This document shows positions 31,657 through 38,488 of a stretch of 64,000 nucleotides of DNA, in pieces; positions within the stretch are counted from its first letter, which is position 1, and every line of letters begins with the position of its first letter. The notes under the pieces were generated by a model that worked only from the letters and a program-made list of their open reading frames with translations, ran no database searches and was not told the DNA's origin. The position numbers were made by a program, and so were the translations under genes. This DNA is from Actinomadura atramentaria DSM 43919 (lineage in GTDB: Bacteria > Actinomycetota > Actinomycetes > Streptosporangiales > Streptosporangiaceae): contig NZ_KB907227.1 of assembly GCF_000381885.1 (NCBI RefSeq), positions 53,482 through 117,481 of the forward strand. The letters are read 5' to 3'.

Positions 31657-34092
31657 ATGGAATACACGCGGACCGAAATCGACGGCGTCCCGGTCTTCTG
31701 GGGAGACGGGGGCGACGAGTACCGCGTCGCGCTGATCTTCCGGGTCGGCCACGCCGACGAGACCCTGGCTCGCAGCGGTGTGACGCACCTGATCGAGCAC
31801 CTGGCGCTGCACGAGGTGTCCGACGGCGAACACCGCTGCAACGGCATGGTCGACGCGGTGCTGACCCAATTCGTCATGACGGGCTCGGCGTCGGACACCG
31901 CGCGATTCCTCGGTTCGGTGTGCGAAGCGCTCGGCGACCTTCCGATGGACCGCCTGGAGACCGAGAAGACGATTCTCCGCACCGAGGACGCGGCCCGTTC
32001 CCCGAACGCCGCCGCGCGGATGCTCGGCTGGCGGTACGGCGCGGCGTCGTACGGGCTCGCCGCGTTCACCGGTCTCGGGCTCGGCGCGCTCGCGCCCGCC
32101 GACCTGCGGGACTGGGCCGCGCGCTGGTTCACCCGCGACAACGCCGTCCTGGTGGTGCTCGGCGGCCCGCCGCCGGACGGCCTGCGGCTGCCGCTGCCGC
32201 CCGGCGAGCGGCGGCCGCTGCCCGCCGCGCGCGACGTGCTGGAGCACGCGCCCGCCTACTTCCACGCCGGCGTGGGCGGCGTCGCGGTGTCCGGCGTCGT
32301 GCCGCGCTCCCCGGCGGGCGTCCTCTACGAGACCGTCCTGGACCGGCGGCTGCGCCGGGTGCTGCGCCGCGACGGCGGCGTCAGCTACACGATCGAGGTC
32401 GAGTACGCGCCGCGCGACGCCGCCGCCGCGCACGTCGCCGCGTACGCCGACGGGCTGCGCGAGTCGCAGGAGAAGCTGATCGCGCTGTTCCTCGGCGAAC
32501 TCGACCGGATCGCGACCGAGCCGCCCGACGACGCGGAGCTGGCCGAGGCCGTCGCGGCGTGGCGGACGCGGCTGGACACCCCGGACGCGCGCGCGGCCCG
32601 CCCCGCCTCCGCCGCCGTCAGCGAGCTGATGGGCACCCCGATCCGCACCCTCGACGAGACGCTCGACGAGTACGCGGCCGTGAAGCCGGAGGACGTGCGG
32701 GCGATCGGCCGGGCGCTGTTCGACTCGGCGCTGCTGATGCTGCCCGGGGACCGCGAGCCGGGCGACGGGCGGTTCTCGTACGCCGACCCGGCCGGGCGCG
32801 CCGTCGCGGGCCGCGTGCTGCCGCACGTCGAGGACAAGATGCAGCACCTGGTCATCGGCGCGGACGGCGTGACGCGGCTGCAGGGGACGACGATCGTCAC
32901 GGTCCCGTTCGCGTCGGTCGCGGCTGTCCTGGCGTGGCCGGACGGGGCGCGGCAGCTCATCGGCGCGGACGCGACCGTCGTGGCCGTCGAGCCGAACCGG
33001 TGGGCCGGCGGCGAGTCGCTGGCCGACGAGATCGACCGGGCCGTCCCCGCCGAGCTGATCGTCCCGATGCCCGAGCGCGCGGCGGACGTCGTCCCGGCCC
33101 GGCCGGACGGCCCGCCGCCGGAGCTGCCCGCGCCGCGGCCGGACCGGCCGCCGTCGCCGCTCGCGCGCGTCCTGCGGCGGGCGCCGCGCGCGCTCCCGCC
33201 CGCGTGGACGCACGCCGAGCTGGCCCGGACGCTGCCCGCCGTCCGGCGCGGCGACCTGCGCGCGGCGCTGGGGCTGCTCGCCGCGACGCGCGCCGACGCC
33301 GAGGTCCGCGCGCTCGCCGCCGACCGGCTGGCCAACGCCGCGATCGGCCGCGGCGACGCGCTGGAGGCGATGACGGCGGACGCCCCCGACGACCCGGACC
33401 TCCACCTGCTGCTCGGCGCGGTGCGGATCGCGGAGGGCTGGTCGATCCGCAGCGCGTACCGGGCGAAGTACGTGAGCGACGACCAGTTCGCGGGCCTGTT
33501 CCGCCACCTGCTGACGGCGGGTCCGCCGCTGTACCGCGCGGCCGAGCTCCTTCCGGCCGACCCGACGCCGTGGGTCCAGCTCCAGTCCCACGCGCTCGGC
33601 CTCCAGCTCGGCCGCGACGAGTCCGACCGCCTCTGGACGGAACTCGTCGCCCGCGCCCCGGGCCTGTACGCCGGGCACTGGCGGCGCGCGCAGGTCCTGT
33701 GCGCCAAGTGGCAGGGCTCGAACGCCGAGGTCCTCGCCTTCGGCGTGGACGCGGCCGGGCGCGCCGAACCCGGCGACCCGCTCGCCGCGATGCTCCCGAT
33801 CGCCCACCTGGAGAACTGCGAAGATCCGTTCGAGTACATGGCGTCGCCGGAGGTCCACGCGGAACTGTGCGCGGCGTCGGACCGGCTGCTGTCCGCCGAG
33901 TCCGGCCATCTGCGCGCGGTCGAGGCCCACCACCTCTTCGGCGGCGCGCTCTACTTCGCCGGTGACTGGAAGCGCGCCCACGAGCACCTGCGCCGGACGG
34001 GCCGCACCGAACCCCCCGACCTCGCCTGGGCCTACCGTGCCTTCCCCGAACGCCGCTACCTGAAGGCCCGCCGCGAAGTGGCCAAGAACTGA
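31657..34092 (+). CDS. M16-like metalloprotease fused to a long helical C-terminal region
   Basis: 811 aa. Residues 1 to about 400 are M16-like with the zinc motif HLIEH (45-49) and the paired strand region RLRRVLRRDGGVSYTIEVEY that binds substrate. About 400-490 resembles a small beta domain (LQGTTIVTVPFASVAAVLAW). About 520-811 is all helical with TPR-like pairs (AALGLLAATRADAEVRALAADRLANAAIG, in part), W-rich repeats (GHWRRAQVLCAKWQG) and a terminal GDWKRAHEHLRR, resembling DUF4034-type regions. The combination in one chain is unusual. No signal peptide, so cytoplasmic. The substrate is unknown. Confidence 0.75.
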   Translation: MEYTRTEIDGVPVFWGDGGDEYRVALIFRVGHADETLARSGVTHLIEHLALHEVSDGEHRCNGMVDAVLTQFVMTGSASDTARFLGSVCEALGDLPMDRLETEKTILRTEDAARSPNAAARMLGWRYGAASYGLAAFTGLGLGALAPADLRDWAARWFTRDNAVLVVLGGPPPDGLRLPLPPGERRPLPAARDVLEHAPAYFHAGVGGVAVSGVVPRSPAGVLYETVLDRRLRRVLRRDGGVSYTIEVEYAPRDAAAAHVAAYADGLRESQEKLIALFLGELDRIATEPPDDAELAEAVAAWRTRLDTPDARAARPASAAVSELMGTPIRTLDETLDEYAAVKPEDVRAIGRALFDSALLMLPGDREPGDGRFSYADPAGRAVAGRVLPHVEDKMQHLVIGADGVTRLQGTTIVTVPFASVAAVLAWPDGARQLIGADATVVAVEPNRWAGGESLADEIDRAVPAELIVPMPERAADVVPARPDGPPPELPAPRPDRPPSPLARVLRRAPRALPPAWTHAELARTLPAVRRGDLRAALGLLAATRADAEVRALAADRLANAAIGRGDALEAMTADAPDDPDLHLLLGAVRIAEGWSIRSAYRAKYVSDDQFAGLFRHLLTAGPPLYRAAELLPADPTPWVQLQSHALGLQLGRDESDRLWTELVARAPGLYAGHWRRAQVLCAKWQGSNAEVLAFGVDAAGRAEPGDPLAAMLPIAHLENCEDPFEYMASPEVHAELCAASDRLLSAESGHLRAVEAHHLFGGALYFAGDWKRAHEHLRRTGRTEPPDLAWAYRAFPERRYLKARREVAKN

Positions 34093-34438
34093 CCGACGCC
34101 CCACCGACGCCATCCACCGTGAGGCGAAACGGCCAACACGATCCGGGAAGGGATAGCGGTAAGCCTGGTGCCGCCATCTCCGCCCTGCGCGGCGACGGTC
34201 GGCAAAGTGGGCGGAAGCGGGGCGGGCCGCTGATTTCGGGGTGCCCGGGGGGTTGGGTGGGGCGGGCGGTCGAGGGACGTGTTCGTGCTGGTCGGGGGAG
34301 CTTCGCGGGGTGGCGGGGCGGGCATCAGGACGCGTGGGCACGAGCAGCACCTGACGGGCGGATGCCGGCCGGCGGATCCGGTCGACGCGGGCGAAGCCCC
34401 CATCCGTCCGCGACCGTGCCCGAACGGAGCACAGGAGA
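34093..34438. other. 346-bp non-coding region before the SH3 gene
   Basis: No gene is supported here; the open frames lack coding bias. It contains GGGAAGGG and several G-runs and, at 34279-34330, a block shared with the upstream region of the second SH3 gene. No terminator with a T-run is seen after the M16-fusion gene. Confidence 0.5.
34279..34330 (+). repeat. Upstream block shared by two SH3 genes, copy 1
   Basis: 52 bp beginning GTGTTCGTGCTGGTCG and ending GGGCATCAGGA. By eye it matches 37384-37436 at about 43 of 52 positions with one 1-nt gap. It starts 160 bp upstream of the first SH3 gene. The gap breaks any common reading frame, so conservation is at the nucleotide level. Confidence 0.5.
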
Positions 34439-34825
34439 ATGAAGCGATCAATCGCAGTCGCCGCCGTCGCGGCGGCGGTCCTCGGCGGCGGGCTCGTCTC
34501 GGCGTCCGCGGCCACGGCGTCCCCGGCGTCCGGTACGCCCGGCGTCCTCTCGGCGTCCGCGCCGAGGCCGCGGCACTACGCGTACGGCAAGGTGACGTCC
34601 TCGACGCTGGACATCCGCAGCAGGCCCACGACGCACTCGCGGAAGCTCGGCTACTACAAGCGGGGCCAGAAGCTCGAACTCGAGTGCTGGGTGCCCGGGG
34701 AGAAGATCCACCGCGACGCCACCTGGTACAAGCTCGGGCCGCACAACGAGAACTTCAGCGGCGTCGGCTACGTCGCCGGCCACTACGTGAAGCTCCTCAC
34801 CCAGCGTCCCGACCGCTGTCGCTGA
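34439..34825 (+). CDS. Secreted SH3-like domain protein
   Basis: 128 aa; ATG 34439 with GGAGA 4 nt upstream. Signal peptide (KRSIAVAAVAAAVLGGGLVSASA), short linker, then one bacterial SH3 domain: YAYGKVTSSTLDIRSRPTT, KRGQKLELECWVPGE, ATWYKLG and GYVAGHYVKLLT, with one Cys at each end of the domain. Such domains bind cell wall or proteins. A paralogue with the same layout lies at 37575, about 3.1 kb downstream on the same strand, with the DJ-1/LysR pair between. Confidence 0.85.
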   Translation: MKRSIAVAAVAAAVLGGGLVSASAATASPASGTPGVLSASAPRPRHYAYGKVTSSTLDIRSRPTTHSRKLGYYKRGQKLELECWVPGEKIHRDATWYKLGPHNENFSGVGYVAGHYVKLLTQRPDRCR

Positions 34826-34831
34826 CCCGTC

Positions 34832-34859
34832 CGCCCGGTCCCCCGTCGGGGACCGGGCG
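34832..34859 (+). terminator. Strong hairpin after the SH3 gene
   Basis: A perfect 12-bp stem (CGCCCGGTCCCC and GGGGACCGGGCG) with a CGTC loop, 6 nt after the stop. No T-run, as is common in high-GC actinobacteria. Confidence 0.6.
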
Positions 34860-34981
34860 AACCCGCGTCGCGGGACCGCCGCGACGCACCCCCCGAACCG
34901 CCCCGCCGAACGCGCACCGCACCGAGCCGCGCGCGCCGGCCGGCCTCCCGTGGTCGCCGTCTCGGATCATGCGTGGGACTG

Positions 34982-36373
34982 TCAGGAATCCAGGCCCGCC
35001 AGAAGTGCGGTGATGCGGCTCCAGGCTTCCGCCGCCGCGGCGGGGGCGTAGGACGGACGGGCGTCGCAGAAGAAGCCGTGCGGCGCGTCCGGGAGGACCA
35101 CGGCCTCGTGATCCGGGCCGGAGGCGGCCAGCGCCGCGATGATGCGGTCGCGTTCCTCCGCGCGGAGGATTTCGTCCGCCCCGCCGAACAGGACGAGCGC
35201 CCGCCCCTTGATCGCCGGCAGCGACGCGAGCGTCGGGGTTCCGGCGTTCAGCGGCAGCGTCGGGTCCGTCAGGAAGCTCGGGTAGAGCGCCGCCACCGCC
35301 GCCAGGTCGAGGCGGGCGGCGGCGAGGAGCGCCAGGTGCCCGCCGACGCTGAAGCCGAGCATCCCCGCGCGGTCCGTCGTGTCGGGGCGGGCGCGCAGGG
35401 CGGCGAGCGTCGCGGCGGCGTCCGCGACGACGCCGTCGCGGGTGAGGCGGCGCAGCAGCGCGAACCCCCGCGCGCGACCCGCGTCGCCGTAGGGCAGGGC
35501 GGCGCGCGGCTCGGCGCGGTGGTGGAAGTCGGGCGCGGCCGCGACGTACCCGAGGGACGCGACGCGCCGGACGACGTCCCGGATGTGCTCGTCCGCCCCG
35601 AACAGCTCCGGCGCGACGAGCACGCTCGGGAACGGTCCAACCCCGGCGGGCCGGGCGACGAAGACGTCCAGCGGCCCGTCCGGCCCGGCCACCGGCGTCC
35701 AGCCGCCGAGCAGGTCCGACACCGCCTCCGCCACGCCTCGCGCCGACGCCGGGTTCTGCCCGGTGACGAGCCGCCCGTCCCGCACGACGTGCGCGGCGAA
35801 CGCGTCGGCGGCGACGTGCTCGGCCCCGAGCGCGCGCAGCCGCCCCGCGAGCGGGAACGGGACGACGTCGGCGAGCCCCACGGCCGCCTCCTCGGCGTCG
35901 GTGAAGGCCGCGACCCGCCGCCCCGCGACGAACGGCGTCCCGTCGCGGCGCGTCGCGCCGACGAGCGCCGCCGGCCCGTGGCACACCGCCGCCACGACGC
36001 CGCCCCGTTCGTCCACCGCCCGGATCAGCGCGCCGACCGCCGGGTCGCCGGGGAAGTCCCACATCGTCCCGTGCCCGCCCGCGAAGAACACGGCGTCGTA
36101 CCGCGCGGCGTCCACGTCCGCAACGCGCGGCGTCGCGGCGAGCGCGGCGCGGACCCGCCCGTCGTCGAGGAACCGCCGCTGCACGGGATCGGCGCGGTCC
36201 TCCCCGTCGCGCGGCGGCGCGCCGCCCGCGACGCTCGCGAGGTCCACCGCGTGCCCGGCGGCGGTCAGGACGTCCCACGGCTCGGCGGCCTCCGACACGT
36301 AGAACCCGGTCGGCCGCCCCGTGTCCCCGAGGACGCCGTGGCTGGTGAGGACGATCAGCACTCGCTTCGGCAT
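34982..36373 (-). CDS. DJ-1/PfpI-dienelactone hydrolase fusion protein
   Basis: 463 aa from ATG 36373. Residues 1 to about 230 are a DJ-1/PfpI/HSP31-type domain: KRVLIVLTSHGVLGD, FYVSEAAEPWDVL, FFAGGHGTMWDFP and the nucleophile elbow VAAVCHGPAALVG. Residues about 235-463 are a dienelactone-hydrolase fold: APELFGADEHI, nucleophile GFSVGGHLALL (Ser where classical enzymes have Cys), acid in FGGADEI and His in APHGFFCD. Both active sites look intact. The pairing suggests detoxification of reactive carbonyls or lactones (HSP31 proteins act as glyoxalases), but that is inference. A LysR regulator diverges 84 bp upstream and probably controls it. Confidence 0.85.
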   Translation of the reverse strand: MPKRVLIVLTSHGVLGDTGRPTGFYVSEAAEPWDVLTAAGHAVDLASVAGGAPPRDGEDRADPVQRRFLDDGRVRAALAATPRVADVDAARYDAVFFAGGHGTMWDFPGDPAVGALIRAVDERGGVVAAVCHGPAALVGATRRDGTPFVAGRRVAAFTDAEEAAVGLADVVPFPLAGRLRALGAEHVAADAFAAHVVRDGRLVTGQNPASARGVAEAVSDLLGGWTPVAGPDGPLDVFVARPAGVGPFPSVLVAPELFGADEHIRDVVRRVASLGYVAAAPDFHHRAEPRAALPYGDAGRARGFALLRRLTRDGVVADAAATLAALRARPDTTDRAGMLGFSVGGHLALLAAARLDLAAVAALYPSFLTDPTLPLNAGTPTLASLPAIKGRALVLFGGADEILRAEERDRIIAALAASGPDHEAVVLPDAPHGFFCDARPSYAPAAAAEAWSRITALLAGLDS

Positions 36374-36457
36374 GGCCGACAGTCTGCGCCCGGCGCCCCA
36401 TAGAGATCCAATAGCGCGAAGCCGACCTTGCCATAGGAAACCTGATATCCAGACGGC

Positions 36458-37321
36458 ATGCCCGTCTCGTTCGACCTGCTCCGCACGTTCCTCGCCGTCC
36501 ACCGCGCCGGATCGGTCACGCGCGCCGCCGAACTGCTCCAGCTCTCCCAGCCCACGGTGACCGCCCAGATCAAGGCGCTCGAACGCGCCCTGGACCGCCC
36601 GCTGTTCGAGCGGCGGCCGCGCGGCATGGCGCCGACCGCCGCCGCCGACCGCCTCGCCCGCCGCGTCGCGGGCCCGCTGGACGCGCTGGAGGAGTTCGTC
36701 GGCGACGACACGGGCGCGGACGCGTTCGCGCGCGCCGTCCACCTCGGCGGCCCCGCCGAGCTGGTCGCCGCGCGGGTGCTGCCCTGCCTGGCCCCGCTGG
36801 TCCGCGACGGCCTGCAGCTCCGCGTCGCGCTGGGCCTGCCCGGCGACCTGGCCGCCGCGCTCACCGACGGCCGCCTGGACCTGGCCGTCTCGACGGTCCG
36901 CCCGCGCCAGGCCGGGCTCCACGCCGAACCGCTGTGCGACGAGGAGTTCGTCCTGGTCGCCGCCCCGCCCTGCGCGGACGCCGACGTGGACCGCGCACCC
37001 CTCGTCGCGTACGCCGAGAACCTGCCGATCCTGCGCCGCTACTGGCGGACGGTCTTCGGCAGGCGCCTCACCCGCGCGCCCGCGCTCGTCGTCCCGGACC
37101 TGCGCGGCGTGCTCGCGGCCGTCGCGGCGGGCGCGGGCGTGACCGTCCTCCCCCGCTACCTGTGCGCGGCCGACCTCGCGGCGGGACGACTGCGCGTGCT
37201 GCGCGAACCGGAGCTGCCGCCGATCAACACGCTGTACCTGGTGAGCCGCGCGGGGACCGTCCACCCCGCCGCCGCGACGGTGCGCGACCGCCTCCGGCGC
37301 GCGGGCCGCACCTGGTCGTAA
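36458..37321 (+). CDS. LysR family transcriptional regulator
   Basis: 287 aa. The N-terminal HTH is typical (FDLLRTFLAVHRAGSVTRA, ELLQLSQPTVTAQIKALE, PLFERRPRGM), followed by the substrate-binding-like effector domain (VHLGGPAELVAARVLPCL, VAAGAGVTVLPRYLCAADL). It diverges from the DJ-1/DLH fusion gene; LysR proteins usually activate the divergent gene in response to its substrate. The 84-bp intergenic region contains repeated ATAG words (CCATAGAG, CCAATAGC, CCATAGGA) that may belong to its site. Confidence 0.9.
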   Translation: MPVSFDLLRTFLAVHRAGSVTRAAELLQLSQPTVTAQIKALERALDRPLFERRPRGMAPTAAADRLARRVAGPLDALEEFVGDDTGADAFARAVHLGGPAELVAARVLPCLAPLVRDGLQLRVALGLPGDLAAALTDGRLDLAVSTVRPRQAGLHAEPLCDEEFVLVAAPPCADADVDRAPLVAYAENLPILRRYWRTVFGRRLTRAPALVVPDLRGVLAAVAAGAGVTVLPRYLCAADLAAGRLRVLREPELPPINTLYLVSRAGTVHPAAATVRDRLRRAGRTWS

Positions 37322-37383
37322 CCCGCGAACGGCGACAAACCGGGGTACCCGGCGGGCCACCGGCCCCCGACCCGCCGCGACAG

Positions 37384-37436
37384 GTGTTCGTCCTGGTCGC
37401 GGGCAGCGTCGCGGCGCGCCGCGCCGGGCATCAGAA
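37384..37436 (+). repeat. Upstream block shared by two SH3 genes, copy 2
   Basis: 53 bp starting GTGTTCGTCCTGGTCG and ending GGGCATCAGAA, the counterpart of 34279-34330. It begins 191 bp before the second SH3 gene; the rest of the 253-bp upstream region is GC-rich without a gene or other recognisable signal. Confidence 0.5.
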
Positions 37437-37574
37437 GGGCGCGATCGACCCGGCGGCGCGGCCGCGCCCGCCGTCCGCCCCGCGCGGACGGCCCGGCCGC
37501 CGCCGGACGGCCGCGCCCGCCCCGTCCCGGCCGCGCACGCCGGGACGCGCCGCACACCCGAGGGAGAACCCGCC

Positions 37575-37919
37575 ATGAAGCGTCCGCTCGCCGTGACCGC
37601 AGCGACCGGCCTGCTGCTCACCGCAGGACCGCTGCTCGCCCCCGCCGACGCCGCACCGGCCCGCGCCGCGCGCTACGCGTACGGCCGCGTCACCGCGTCC
37701 ACGCTGGAGATCCGCTCCCGGCCCACGTCCAAGTCGCCGTCCAAGGACCACTACGTGCGGGGGTTCCAGCTCGAGATCGAGTGCTGGACGCCCGGCGAGA
37801 GCGTCGGCGGCAACACGACCTGGTACAAGCTCGGCCCGGACAACCGCAACTTCACCCAGCCCGGATACGTCGCGGCGCGCTACGTCGAACTGCTCACCAA
37901 CGGCCCGGCCCGCTGCTGA
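37575..37919 (+). CDS. Secreted SH3-like domain protein, paralogue
   Basis: 114 aa; ATG 37575 with AGGGAGAA upstream. Signal peptide (KRPLAVTAATGLLLTAGPLL), then one SH3 domain aligned throughout with the 34439 product: YAYGRVTASTLEIRSRPTS, FQLEIECWTPGE, TTWYKLG, GYVAARYVELLTN and the terminal PARC. The duplication also covers an upstream block. Cell-wall binding is likely; the target is unknown. Confidence 0.85.
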   Translation: MKRPLAVTAATGLLLTAGPLLAPADAAPARAARYAYGRVTASTLEIRSRPTSKSPSKDHYVRGFQLEIECWTPGESVGGNTTWYKLGPDNRNFTQPGYVAARYVELLTNGPARC

Positions 37920-37926
37920 GCGGGGA

Positions 37927-38364
37927 TCACTCGTCGAAGAGCGCGTACATCGCGGTTTCGAGCCTGCTCAGCGCGACGGGGCCGAGCCACTCCCGCCCCA
38001 GCGCGACGACGTCGAGGCGGGCGCATTCGAGCTGGACGTCCAGCAGCACGACGGACATGCGCGCGCCGAACACCGCCTCGGCGGGCCACGTCTCGCAGTC
38101 GGCGTTCACCCGCGCGTCCGTCACGCCGACCGCGCGGATCAGCAGCACGGGCGCGTCCCCGCCCTGGAACTGGACGAGCAGCCACGCGACGCGCCCGCAC
38201 GGCGCGGCCGCGCCCCGGTCCGCGCCGACGTAGGCCCCGTTGTCGACGAGGCAGTGCTGCACGACCCCGCCGCGGAACCCGTCCACGAGGTCGAGCAGCT
38301 CGTGCCACGCCGCGGCGTCCGCGACGCGCCGCACCCGGCCCAGCACCGGACGCCGGTTCTCCAC
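37927..38364 (-). CDS. Hypothetical protein
   Basis: 145 aa from GTG 38364, preferred because GGGAGGGGG lies just upstream; ATG 38442 and ATG 38409 give longer forms. No family is recognised. The chain looks like a mixed alpha/beta cytoplasmic protein (AAAWHELLDLVDGFRGGVVQ, RVAWLLVQFQGGDAPVLLI, ARMSVVLLDVQLECARLDV, ALSRLETAMYALFDE). It converges on the SH3 gene with 7 bp between stops and is upstream of ppc on the same strand. Confidence 0.6.
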   Translation of the reverse strand: MENRRPVLGRVRRVADAAAWHELLDLVDGFRGGVVQHCLVDNGAYVGADRGAAAPCGRVAWLLVQFQGGDAPVLLIRAVGVTDARVNADCETWPAEAVFGARMSVVLLDVQLECARLDVVALGREWLGPVALSRLETAMYALFDE

Positions 38365-38488
38365 GGACCCCACCCCCTCCCGCACGGTGGCACCGCGCGG
38401 CGAACTCATGTTCGGACATCTCACCATGAGTTCATGGCCCACGGATTTCGTTCTCAGCGAACGCGCCCGGACACGAGCACGCGGGGGA

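Noticed and set aside
34279..35013. A 244-aa ORF across the first SH3 gene.
   Set aside because: It is out of frame with the clear SH3 protein and starts in the shared non-coding block.
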